DNA from: Phoronis ovalis
Lineage: Eukaryota; Phoronida; Phoronidae
DNA length: 24,396 bases
Assembly (NCBI GenBank): GCA_028565635.1
Contig: JAOXYB010066945.1
Span: forward strand, 1 to 24,396
Reading direction: 5' to 3'
Shown: piece by piece, positions 1 through 13,000 of the stretch
Layout: every line of letters begins with the position of its first letter
Numbering within the stretch: the stretch's first letter is position 1
Translations under genes and position numbers: made by a program
Notes under the pieces: generated by a model
Databases searched by the model: none
What the model saw: only the letters and a program-made list of their open reading frames with translations
Told to the model about the DNA's origin: nothing

Positions 1-540
1 TCAAACGGTCATTTGGAGGTCAAGGGTCAATTTTGAAAAAAATTCAAAATGTTGTAAAATGATTGTATTGAGTTACAGCGAAGTATTTTAGATGATCTTT
101 GATAATATTTCGGTACTAAAAGGTTTTATTTTTATGTTTTGGCATCTTTTCTATTAATTTTCCAATTTTCAATAAGCTATATCTCAAAATCTGTTATAGT
201 TAAGGAAATGATATTTGAGGTTTGACATCCTCAGGGTAGGCCATTGTTGATGTCAAAACGTCATTTAGGGGTCAAAGGTCAAAATTCTAAAATTGCTCGA
301 AATATTCCATGATGGTGTTAGGTTATAAAAAGGTCATTTTGATGACCTTTTAGAGTATTTAGGTATTAAAAGGTGAATGTTTTTAACCATCTTTAAATTA
401 ATTTTATGGAAGAAAGATACTGCAAGTCAAAGTGTTTAGCCCAATAGTGTTTGTACTTTGACATATGACCATCCGGAGTTGACCTTGATGTCAAATGGTC
501 ATCTGGAGGTCAAAGTTCAAACTCTCAAAATTCAGAAAGC
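1..540. repeat. Three tandem units of about 240-250 bp (third partial)
   Basis: Unit starts at 1, 253 and 491 all read TCAAA..GTCAT.T.G.GGTCAA.G.TCAA followed by an A-rich stretch. Later parts also align (GTATT..GGTA.TAAAAGG near 90-125 and 353-373). The third copy loses similarity by about 540 and the first copy is cut by the window edge. The units are diverged. Probably an intronic or 5' flanking repeat. Confidence 0.7.
328..351. repeat. Short inverted repeat AAAAGGTCAT / ATGACCTTTT
   Basis: A perfect 10-bp inverted repeat with a 4-base loop lies inside the second tandem unit. The arms contain AGGTCA-like half-sites in everted order. It could form a small hairpin or be a relic of the repeat family. 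Confidence 0.6.
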
Positions 541-954
541 ATAGAAGTCCCAAAGCAATGAATTTCTACTATTTGCTGAAAAATTCAAAAATGATGTTGA
601 AAAGTGATTTAGAGATCAGGTAACGTTCATAAAAGCCAATATGAGTTACCCTGCCTTTGCTAAAAGGCTATCTAGTTTTAATTCTGAATTAGTACAGCAA
701 ATAAGTAGGTTTTAAAATTTGTGATACACATTATCTGAAATGTACTCAAATTGAAGTCTATGTATCCAGAATATTAGTGTGGATGAATTTATTCATTTGG
801 TTGTTACTTAATATGTCAGAATGCACATTACAGACATCTGGCACATCTACCATTTTTTAAACACATACTTTTATTCACATGATAGTCTTTCATTAAATCT
901 GCACGCCACTTTATGTTGAACACTGTATAATTTATGCATGTTTTGTTTTACTAG
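541..954. other. AT-rich non-coding sequence before the first recognised exon
   Basis: No convincing exon or promoter seen. GATCAG|GTAACG at about 615 could be a donor of an upstream exon, but the frame before it shows no recognisable coding sequence. Confidence 0.4.
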
Positions 955-1005
955 TTAAATATGGATGAGCTCATGGAAAAGCTTAAAAATGTGGAAGATA
1001 ACTTG
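955..1005 (+). CDS. QRICH2: QRICH2-like exon 1 of window (residues 1-17)
   Basis: The acceptor TTTTGTTTTACTAG precedes 955 and the donor GTAAGT follows 1005; both ends are phase 0. It encodes LNMDELMEKLKNVEDNL, an amphipathic helix. An ATG at 961 is in frame and could be read as a start, but the good acceptor six bases upstream and the missing conserved N-terminus favour an internal exon. Confidence 0.7.
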
Positions 1006-4000
1006 GTAAGTATTTCATACACTTGGCTGGGAAAAGTTTCAGGAAGAAAATTTCCTTGCAAATCCTGTTTGTTATAGTAGACAAAGGTACACATTTTAAA
1101 AATGCATATCAACATGATGTGTCTTTCACAAAGGCATTTTAATCTGACAGGTAACAGCTTGTTTTTTACCTTTCTCAGTAAACTTTGTTTGTATGCATTT
1201 TTTGTTTGCTTTCAGTCCTTCCAAATGTTTACTAAAAAAATTAAATAAACATGAACCTGATTTACTAATATGACCTAAACACAACTGTAGCATAATGAAT
1301 AAACTATGGAAGTTATTATATTCATATATAATGCTACTTTCATTTGATATTCTGCAGTATTGAAATGATGATTGTGTCCTAATGAATTGCCAATCACAAA
1401 TACTGAATGTTAAAACTATCACTGTCTGCTGGATGCAACTACCAATAACATGATAAGTAAAAAAGAATGGAGAAACAGTTCACCAGCAGAATAATTGTAG
1501 GTTGGATCTACAGTGTAATAGATGCACATAAATTCTAAATAAATATAGGGAAGAAAGTTTTACATTAATAACTGAAATGTTAATTTTATTTGGTCATGGC
1601 GATTCTATTTTTTTTTCTTATTTTAGTTATTTATAACTCTTTTATTTTGTTCTTATTTTTACAGAATACTTTAAACGATGCCTTCAGTCAACTTCCACCT
1701 GTAGATGAAATTGTAACATGGCCGGCATTAGAAGACGCTTTAAATGGCATGAGAAAAGAACTCCAACCACAAGAACGAGTAGTTATTGAATTATCTACAC
1801 AAACAGATAAAGTTGAAATGGTAAGAATGTTACTCCCAAAGGAATAAAGATGTAGATCGATGTCTAATTATTTTGACTTTCAATTTTCATCTTTTCTTTC
1901 TTTAGTATTAATTTTCGTTATAACTGACATTCTTGTGTTTGTTTCTCACTATTGTTTTTTTTGTTTTTTACTGTCAATTCTTGCAAAAAAGAATCATACC
2001 ATCCAAAATAAATAATTGAAGTTATGATTCAATGGAAGAATTGCATTGCTTATATAATTACTTTATAACATATTCTCATTTCTAACTCTGTCTGTTACTC
2101 TTTTTCTTTTTGTGTGCTGTAAGACACATTTTACACACTATGCTCCTAGCCTGAGGGGAACTCATGGTTTTTTTAATGTGGGGATGTGCTGCCTAACCTA
2201 ATCCAAATTTTTAGCTTGTGGTAACAAACCCAATCCTATTTTTTTTAAATATAAGGGTAGCAATCCGAAATTAAAAAATATGTAAGTAACAATCCATTTT
2301 TATGCAAACTGATTGATACAAACGAAATTCTGAAATATATTTATGGATACAAACCGAAATCTATTTCCGCATATAAAATTTTGAAAATGACCTGGTAGTA
2401 ATACATTTTTTGCTGTAAGCAGTGGTAGCAAAAAAGTATATAATCCAAATTCAAAATTTTTGACTGGGGCCTCGCATCCACACAAAAATAACTTGAGTAC
2501 CCACTGGCAGTTCCAGCAGCTGTGACTGTTCTCCTTTCTTCTTTTCCTCTCCAAGAAATCCAAGACTAAGCTTACTACTAGTCAGAAAGTTGTGCCAAAA
2601 TCTAGAGATGCAACAGAATCTGATGTCAGTGATCGTGGCAGTGATAAGTCTTCTGATGAAAGTGGGAGGGATTCTGGTGGTGTTAAGGCTGAGAAGGAAG
2701 TAGGTGGTCATCTAAAAAGATACCTGCATTTCACTATTCTATATTTGGAGATGTTAAACATTTTCAAATATTTCAGTTATATAACTCTGTTGGTTACGTA
2801 CTATAAAATCAGCTGTAGTTTTACTATAACATTTATAACAGTAACTCTTGCGGGCATAATGATTATACATTCTTTCCATATCAATGGATTTCATCAAATG
2901 TGTACATTGCTTTAAGAGGCTGGTACATGTTAAGTATCGCAGGAAATTTCTAACCTCCAATCCATTGTTGCTTTTATAACATAACTTATAATTTGGCCAA
3001 CTTTCTTTCCTATTCCTCGTCATTATTTAACAAATAATCATCATTCTCTAAATTTTTCTCCAAATAAATTGAAACAGTATTGAACTGACGAAGTTATCTT
3101 ATTGCCTAATTGTTGTTGGTGCATAACTTTATGGAAGCCCGGGTGTAATAAATACAGATGTGTTTAGATTCACCTTGCTTACTGTTTAAAAGTAGCTACT
3201 GGTTTTTTAGTCCTGTTATATTATATTGGATAGTTTTATGCCGAAGTAAAATCAAGGTTATCTTTCATCCTGATGAGGCCAAAAACATTGTTTGTTTCTG
3301 ATTAAAGCTTAACAAAATAGGTAGTGTACGTACCAAAGTAATTTTCTTTTGGCAAATAGTTTTATTTTTCATACTAAATGTTTATCATGTGAATCATGTG
3401 TTTGTGCATGTTTGGTGGGCTTAACATGAAAGATGCAATGAAAAGAATAACAACACAGGTATTTGTAGTGAAATATGCAAAAAAAAAAAAAAATTTGCAA
3501 AGGGCCAAAAATATTTTATGGTCAGAGGATATTTCTGGGTAGGGTCGAGGAACAGGAAACAAACAACTTTTTTTTTTGCCCCGAGGTTAAACCGTCAAGT
3601 TAGATATGATGCGCTGATAATTAGATTCAAAATTTGATAGTTTAGCAAATTAATTAAAAAATACTTAATTTTAATAAAGTGAACTATATGTTTAGGGCTA
3701 GTTGTAAAATGTAGTACAAATGTAGTAGTCTGTCGTTTTACAAAATAAGGTACTTTCAAACTAAAGGTAGTAGTAATATATATATACATAAAAAATAATA
3801 GTTTCATAAATAAACTACTTGTTAAAGTTTATTTGTATTCCTAGAATCCTAAGTTCAGTCAGCCACAGGTAGGTTGCACTACCATAGATAGGAATCGTAG
3901 CGGGGTGTATGTTTTACCAGGATATGAGCAAAGAATAGCTGCTAGTGTTGAAGGAAGCGAGCAAGTCATGGCTGAGAAGCAAAATATTCCAATGTATGAT

Positions 4001-7000
4001 CAGAATAGTATAGTTGTAAATAGTACTGATACTGGAGAGTTTGTTTTACCAGGACAAAGACAAGGTGTAGTTGTTTCTGTTGAAAGAAGTGAACAACTTG
4101 TAACTTTTGGGAAGCAAAATATTCCTATGTATGATCAGAATAGTATAGCTATAAATAGTATAGATTCTGGAGAGTTCGTTTCACCAAGGCAAAAACAAGG
4201 TATAACTGTTTCGGTTGAAGAAAGTAAGCAAGTCGTTACTGAGAAACAAAATATTCCTATGTATGCCCAGAAAAGTATCGTTCAACCTGGTAAAGGTAGC
4301 CTAATAACTGATGAAGATAGAATCCCACTTATTGGTGAAGGTAGCAGCCTACTAACTGGTGAAAATAGTAGCGTATTATCTCAAAAAGACCGTAAGTCAC
4401 CTGCATATCAAGTCCAAGAAAATGTTGGGAATACTGTGTCTATGAAGCAAGACAGTAATTGCATTTTGCCCACTCTTGGTCCAGGAGTACCAGGGCAGAG
4501 GCAAAGCATGATGGGTGCGAGTTTTCAAAGTGATGAGAGCCAAGATACTAAGTCAGAACCCAACAAACATCAAGAAGAGCAACTACAGTGGCAGCAGCAG
4601 CAGCAGCAGAAGGGTAAAAGTGGATCAACAGCAGAGCATGTTGCTAATGAAGTTTCTTTCCCCTCTGGTAGTGCAAATAGTAATAGAGTAGTAGATAGAC
4701 CATTAGAACAAAATAGATCCAATGAGGTAGTACACAAGCCGCTTGAGCAATCTAGATCACAATCAATACAAGATCAATCATCTGTTAGAAAGTTCAATAG
4801 GGATAATATTTATCGGCGCTCACGTAAAGTTAGATCAGTAGCTGACTCTTCAGATATTAGGGTTAGTATAGTTATGATTTATATAATTTAGTTTAACTAT
4901 TATATATAACAAATGTGAATATATGGGAAATGGTGAGCAAGGGACATCTTTTACAAACAAAAATGTGAGCATTCCTGAATTTCTTTAGAATTAATCAATT
5001 TAATGCATGTTCCTATAAATTATTAAGCGGCATGATTTAAAAAATAAGAAGAAATCATGCAAGTCGTTATTGTCTGTTCTTCAAATGTATTATATTTGAA
5101 AATCATCAAAAACGATCCTCTGTGTTATGATTATTTTTAGGATATTAGAGAGCCAGAATTAATTATTTTAGTAAATTTATTATTTGTGTATTAAGTTAGT
5201 TTATTTGACTCTAAAGTGTCATTTACACTATTATTGGTAACATGAGTCACTGGGCTTAGTCTTAATAATAAAGTTTGTATTATCATTGTAACATTTTTTT
5301 TAAACTGATGCTTTTTCTACTCAAATTGCCTAAATGATAAATTATACTGTGTAACTTATATTTAGTCATATTTAAATGTTGATAGTTTGATACTAGAAAG
5401 GGTCCTCAGATTATTCCAATTTTTTAGATTTCTATTTTGATTACTAAAAATTGTTAATTTATTGGTAATACCGTGATAAATAAGAATAGAATTGTCAAAA
5501 TTATTAGCTAACAATATAATATTAAATTCTCATATAATTAGTTATTCTTTAGCCTGTAGACAGGCTAGGATCATTTATTGTGTTTTTGCTTAACAATAAA
5601 AATCTGAAAAAATTAAATTAAAAGTGTCCTCTGCTGTGTTTTTTGATGGGGTCTGCAACTTTTTCTTTCCATCCTGTTTTTCACTTCTCCTATTCGACTT
5701 CTCTTACTAATTTTGGGCGGAGTAAATGTGAACCCCCTGCCTCCTTTTTGCTGTTTGAAAGTTAATTCTCTGTTTTTGTTTTAGGTTTCTCGGCCAGTTT
5801 CAGCAGCTTCCAGGCCTATGAGTCGTATGAGTGTAGCAAGTTCTGGTCCCTCGGATGGTTTGGCTGATGTATTAGAAAAACTTGGTGGCTTAAATAAAAA
5901 ACATGAAGAATTAGAAGAAAGAGTGGAAAAATTGGAGGTAAATAACAATTTTTTATATACTTATTGTTTCCTTTATGTTCAATTTTAAAAATTGAAATTT
6001 TATATGTTATTTTTAATTGCATTAGATTATCTTGATTTTTAATTAGATGGTGAGAAAATAATTATTCCTAACTAATTTTACACTCATTACAAGATTTTAT
6101 TGCAGTACATTCTATGTGTATATATTGGATAACCCTAAGACATCGTAATTTGAGAATAATTACTTAGCAACTGGTTGAATGGGTAAATTATTTGTGGTGT
6201 GTTTTTCTGTTCTAAATTTTTTCGTTTTCATTTCAGGATGAGATGAAAAATAAAGCTGACCGCTCTGAACTCGATGGTTTAGGCCAAACAGGTAAAATTA
6301 TATGAACTGGGTGAATATTTTCACTTACTGATTGACTATATATATACTGCCTGCATGAGAGAGGTGACGCTGGCCTTTACAAAGTGGATTGAACCAGCGT
6401 ATTTAACAATGTAATTTAATGTAGTTACTGACAGTAGTCTTCCCAAAAGCTTTTGTATATGTTGCATTGTCATTTTTTTTTGAGAAAACTGAGCATCAAT
6501 CTTGAAAGTCAATGCTACTGTTTAAATATATAACATAACTTAGTCAAGAATGGAATATAAAATTTGTAGCTTAAAAACATGTCTCTTAATGTCATCATAA
6601 TATTTTCTACTGATGATGAAGGCTTTCTTAGATAGCTTGAAACTGTAGGTTCCATTAATTGATTAAATTATGATATAGTATATTTGAACTTAATCCAAAA
6701 CTAGATGAAAGTTCATAGAGGACACTATTATTTCTCTCAAGGATAACGTCTTACATGGCAAAGACACATTCTCGTATTCCTCAACAACTATGAGACTATT
6801 TGCATACACTCAATGTTGTCCCTTACCTAGACCTCTCCAGCATACAGCATTTTGTGAACGTGAGAACTACACTGCTTCTGTCACAAAGTACAGCATGCTG
6901 GGAAAGTATCTCCATCAATCACATGCAAATTGTTTATTGATGATGAAATGTTTTAATTATTCTTTGTTTTTTCCTTCCAGGAATTCCAGATGATTTATTG

Positions 7001-10000
7001 GATCAACTAAAATTATTGCGAGATGAAATAGACAAGCTGAAACAAAGCAGAGAAAAAGTGAGTTAAACACGTAGTTTAAAATAACTTTCGTATTTTCTTT
7101 AAAAGTTTGTGTTATCGAAACAAAGACTTAATCTGTAAATCTGCTTAAACATGATAAACAGCTTATGCTTTGTTAACAGAACTAATTTTTTTTCGGTGAC
7201 AGAATCTGTAATGCTTTTCTTTCTGTGAACTTACTAGCTTTTGAAACAACTTAAAGACTTAAAAGCTGAATTAGACAGGCTAAGGAAAATGTCTGTAAAC
7301 AAGGTAAATTATCATTGTTAAAATCCCCGTATTAAGCCTCTGTTAACCAATAACTGTTAACATTTAATCTCTATCTTCATATTCTTTCTGATTTTGTTTT
7401 TAAGCAATTACGGTTTTCTCCACTACTAACATAATGACTTAAGGTCTGTAGATACAATATATATCAAAATCGTGGAAATTCATAACTTTTAAACAAAGCA
7501 AAATTTTTAAAATTTGAGACATAGTTTTGTAAATCCATATATAAAGATAATTTTCCAAGTTTCAGCTTTGTAAGTGCAAAGGTTTTCGAGTTACATTTTT
7601 TTGAAAAATAAATTACCGTAATTTGAAAAACACAATTTTTTCCCAAAATGGATGCTAAACAGACCATGAGAATTATTTTTTTCCAATTTTTCATTTTCAT
7701 TATGAAAATTTATAAAGAAAGTTATAGTCAAACAACAGTGTTTTTTGTATCTCGAGTCCTTAATTACTTACCACATCAGAAATGGGATAAAAACACCTTA
7801 ATATTATGAGAAGTAGCTTGTGGAGATTACAGTTTTTGGTTTTCTTTATTACTTTTTATCTAAAATTAATTCTTTCTTTTCTGTTATCTAACTTTGTGCG
7901 AAAAGAAACGTGCTCAATCAATGTTCACTGCACAAGAGAAAAAGAATATAAATGAAACTTTATCTGCTGCTATTAATTCTAATGAAGCAACACCACAATA
8001 TGATATATATAGTAAAATAAGAGCTTGTGTTGAGGAAGACTTCGACAATATATATGATAGACTGGCTGCATTAGAAGCAAACACGAATCAAGTGAATGAT
8101 ATGCCCAATTTATCTGCTGGTGACTTACGAGATCTTTCTGAAATACTTAAATCAAAAGATTTGATAAATTCCTTAAGAAAGTCTAAAAATACGATAAAGG
8201 CTTTACATGATTCTAAAGACATACTGGGGGCATTGGAGAATCCATTATCTAGAGACATATTAAGCAATTTGACGAAAGCAGCTGAATCTGGAACTTTACT
8301 TGTCTCTAAAGACATGCTAGGTATATTGGAGAATCCGATATCTAGAGATATTTTGAACAATTTGACAAAAGTAGCTGAATCTGGAAATTTGATGAGCCTA
8401 GCAGAGTTATCCCAATTAAGCACACATGTCCTGCCACCAAGCATGCAAGAGCTTCCTTCTTCAGTAACAATTGATAGCAAGGGTCTGTCTCTCTTTGAGT
8501 TTATGGATGAAGAAGAAGGATTGATTAACACACAGACAAGTTATCCTAAAATTGAAAATGATCGTATACAGACAGAATTTTCCCACCAAGAACAGAGTGA
8601 TGTCAAACAAGACTCTAAATTCAGTGAATCAGCTGTTAACCTGCATGGAAGTAAAGTAAAATATGAAGATAATCGAGCTAGTAATCTTGAACATTGTGTC
8701 AAAGAGCACGCTAAAGATTTACAATCACTGACATCAAAATTAACCAAACTTGGACAGGCCAGTAATAAGCAGCTTCTGAATTTAAGTAAAAAATTAGATA
8801 ATTTAGAAAAAGAATTGTACAGTTTACTTAGGAAGACAGAAGGTGGTATGCAGGCTATAAAATTTGCACTGGAGGATGGTCAGGATGTTGATTTTCAGGT
8901 AGTAATAGTAAACCTGTGCTCAACTGTTGCATCAAACAGAATTTTTTCATCATTACTGATCAGCTAGTTTTTATTACAAAAAATTATTTGCTATACAGGT
9001 GATAACACAAAAATAATGTTCGCCAAATTATTTTTCAGTTTGTTAGTGATGATGAAACCATTCTGAGCTGGCTAATTGGAACATCAGCCATTCGTTTTTA
9101 ATTACTATGCCTTTATATTTATTTTGCTGACATCAGGAATTAAATGATTTACTAGTCGTGAAGGAATCACATTTAGTTGACAAGACTAATAGCAGTTCTA
9201 AAGTATTTAAAGACGAGCCTGAGTCAGCAATCGTTTCCAAGGGAATTGCTATAGTTATGCCACTCAAAGAGGAAATTAACAGTGGTGTTACTAACAAAAT
9301 TAGTTCAGTGGAACTCAAAGTAACTCATGTAAGATACCATGATGCTGTGTTTTTTGAAGTGTGCTTGCCAGCATGAGAATGTGGCATCTGTCTGATGTGT
9401 TTTATTAATATATCATCTTAATACAACTGCCACTTTTAATTTGCTAATTGTAGTCTGAATGATGAATGTATTAAGCATATAACAGTAACAAAAATCACAC
9501 AGGCATGTAACGGAAAACACTGACAGAGATGTTTGCTATGCATAAAGAAAAATTATTTTTATCACTGCGCTTATACCCTCAGACATTGAACTGCATATTT
9601 GTCATTCCTTGATTGCTGCTGCCTTGGCTACCATATTATATATTATTTTTTTGTGGTTGGATTTCACAATATTTGCTTGTAAGAATAGTCTTAGGTGTTC
9701 TTCTTGTTTCAAGATTGTCATCAAAAATCATGAAATTAATCTTCATCGAAGTGTGAATAACTTAATAACTAAATGTATCATATGCTAATAGACTATTTGC
9801 ATGCACTTGAGGGCGCTACAGTCAGACCTTTTCACTACCGGCATCCTTTAGTTATACACAAAACTTGTTTTTTTTTTAATCTGACTTTAGAAAAGCTTTA
9901 ACCGGTGAAAATTTAACAAAATAAAAAAATATTAACAAATAGTTGTTTGTGTATTGATATGCTCTCAAAAAAGAATCTATTTCTTAGATCAAGGAACATA

Positions 10001-13000
10001 AGATTATTTATTGGTTTTGGCTCAGCATGCGAAGGATGCGTTTTGTGAATGAATTGCGTGAGCGCATGCAGAACTACGTCATTATTCAGTCACAGAATGC
10101 GACATGCTAAGATCGTTTGGGTCTGAGACTGGTGGCTCCACCAAGTGCATGTAAATAGTCTATTGTCTGTGCAAAATTAATTGAAATTATTAATGGAAAT
10201 GGAATTGCATCTGATGTCATTGCTTTGAATGCTGAAATTACCTTCAGTTGGTTAATAAAAATTTCTGATTTTGTCTTTATATATTTTCCCATAGGACTCG
10301 GATGCTTTGGCAAGAGTGCAACAAGCCATTAGAAATTTACAAGGTGAAATTGAAAAACTTAATGATCAGACTAAACATTTAATGGATGAAAATGATGCAA
10401 AACAGAAAGAAATCGAGGTTTGTATTAATAATGCAAAAATGTTAATTTTTACTTCAATCTGTTAAACTAAAATGTTAAAAGATTCTGAGTACATTAAGTT
10501 GTCTGTTGGTGTTTGAAATTTCATGTACTTTAATATTTGTCATTTTTGGGCCATAAAGTGTAAATCGGTGGCATTTTACTTCTGTTAATTCCAGATTTGA
10601 CAAAATTTTGCAACCTCTTTTGTATTTAGGCATCCCTGTTGTAATATAAATATTTAAGGCGTGCTTTAAATTATGTAATTAATCAGCAGTATCATTCGTA
10701 ATGAAAGTGTTGATTTTTAAAACTTTCGCTTCTGAACAGTTCTTTGCTCGTTATTTCAGAATTTATTCGTGATTACTGCTACATTAGAGGAAAAGAAAGC
10801 TAACAAAGATTATGTAGACATGGAAGTGGATGTCGTAAGTTTATTCTTGTTATAGTTTAACACTCATTTTAAACCCATATCATGTTGACTTGGACTATGA
10901 ATCTGTATTTGCTGGGTTCTAACATTTGTAGCATGAATGTGATCACGCATGAGTTCATTTATTGAATTCCATGTTATTTTAACACATATATATTTACATC
11001 ATAATTGCACATTAAAGAATATAGTGCGATACAGTGGAATCCACCAGGTATTTGAGGCTAGGAAGATCGTGTTCCAGGTGATTGGGCAGAAGCATATGCA
11101 AGGAATCTGCACCCAGAGTACATCTCACTGGGGGAGACTGTATCTGGAATACATTTCATTAGCCCAATGTGGTTAGAAATCACTATTTATCATGCATTTG
11201 CTAAAGGTTACAACACTTTTGAAATGTTAAAATAGTTATCACTTCTGTTTTTTGCAGAAAGCAGATAAGAAAGATGTCAATAATAAAGTGAATCGCTCAG
11301 TGTTTGATAGCACTTGTAATGAGCTCAACAAAATGATCGGTGATCTGCTGGAAAAATTAGCTGCTTACGTAAGTTTTGACATTCTTTCATTATATTATAA
11401 ACCACACATATACTTATTGCTATTCTCAATGCATTCAGGTTATACACATCATATGGTATGTCAAGCTAACCATTCAGATATGATTAACTGTTACAGTATC
11501 ATGAAGTCAAAGCATTCGTCATATATAGTAATATTACTGTAGTGTATCGAATTGGAAAATATTCGATTCTAACTGATGAGAAAATTATGTTTCTCAGTAG
11601 CATCATGTATGTTTCTCTTATGCAATGTATGGTTATGAATTTTATTTTTGTAGTAGTAAATTGCATAAAAATATACCATTTATTACATTACTAAATATTA
11701 ATTTGTGTTTTGTTTAATTTATGTAGGAAGATGCTTGGAAGAAGGCACATGGTCAGCTAACTAGTGATATTGACGGTAAACTTGATCGGTTAGAATTGGA
11801 TGCACTAAAGGACTATATTGATGCTAAGCTTAAAGCACTAAACAACAAATTAAATAAAGCACATGACTGGATACCACAAGGTGATGATGATGCTGCTGGT
11901 TTAAGAAAGTGAGTTCACTTGTTACTTTAGTGTCTAGGTTTAAGTAAAGTTATTGTTGTTAATAATACTATCAACTGACGTGCCAAATTAAAAGTAAATA
12001 GTTCAGGGATAGCTATCATGAAATAAACTAAGCGCTTACATTATTATAATATAATTGCTAGCATAGTTTTATGTATAGACACTCCAGGATTCAAGCTTGT
12101 TTTGCTGGAAACTGATTCTTCATGATCAGCACAATAATACTTTAAACAAAAAAAATTTGGCAGCAAAATGTATAATTGTTATAATTATAAGTCTCAATTT
12201 TGTGGTATTAATCATGCTAGTATCAATAAACAGGACTTAGCAACCAACTGCAGAGTTGCATTTTGATATTTTTGTTTGTCACCAAAAATCTTGTATTTTT
12301 TGACTGAATTTTTCAAGGATTGGTTTAATTTTTGCAATTTATTGTGTTTTCTGATTTTTAATATTCAATTTTTCAGACAACTGCTGCAGAGATTCCATTG
12401 TATTTCCTGTGACAGACCTGTAGAACTTATGCCACAGGGGTATGTATGCTTTATTTTGACTATAGCAGAATATTTGTGTTCCTGCTTGCATGTATGTGAA
12501 ATCATTGTTGGAAACTGTGTTATATTATCCGTGCATGTAATTTTTCGTTATAAAGGATGATGATGAATTTTATAAGACATAGAATAATGGATGCTGTGTT
12601 ACCAGTATACTTATTTAATAAAATCTTGCGTTATTTGATTACTATAGTATTATGGATTAAGAATGATATTTTATTATTTCATTAAGTGCTGTTCCGTCTA
12701 TGCCATCTGGAACTGGTTTGCCAGCCACACGTTCACCCCGTCCATATACCACATTTGAACTAGATCAGATTAGACAGCATGCCAAGAGGTTAGTTTTTGT
12801 TATTGTAATGTTTAACCTTTGTTAGGAAGCAGCATTGTAATACCTATGTGTCTTAATAACCACCCACAGTGTATCACTTGTTATGAAGTGCCATATACAT
12901 TGTGCCACCAAGATAACATGTTGTCCCTCAAACGGTTCTTTTTAATATGTTGTGATTTGTCATTAGCTGTCATTGTTGTAAGCCATTGTCGTAAGCTAAT

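Noticed and set aside
961-963. ATG as translation start of the QRICH2-like gene
   Set aside because: A strong acceptor lies directly upstream with an open frame across it, and the conserved N-terminal segment expected in the family is missing, so the exon is more likely internal. It is not fully excluded.
1590-1847. Plus-strand open frame with an N-terminal hydrophobic run, looking like a small membrane protein
   Set aside because: The hydrophobic part is the T-rich polypyrimidine tract of the intron. The real coding part starts after the acceptor at 1664.
3479-3493. 15-A run as the tail of a retroposed gene copy
   Set aside because: No coding remnant precedes it on either strand and no flanking duplication is visible; more likely a simple A tract.
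6790-6993. 67-residue plus-strand open frame rich in Cys and aromatic residues
   Set aside because: It covers the decayed inverted-repeat element and runs into exon 7 out of its coding frame. No domain.
8088-8531. 147-residue antisense open frame
   Set aside because: It lies wholly inside exon 9 of the QRICH2-like gene. It is a mirror of the duplicated coding units and repeats their structure; no start context or independent domain.
9158-9376. Open frame extending past the donor of exon 10 to 9376
   Set aside because: GTAAGA after 9328 is a good donor and phase 0 fits the next exon; the extra residues are intron.
10949-11176. 75-residue plus-strand open frame in an intron
   Set aside because: Its composition is intron-like in the first half. 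The protein-like signal there is stronger in another frame (reported separately as 11062-11235).
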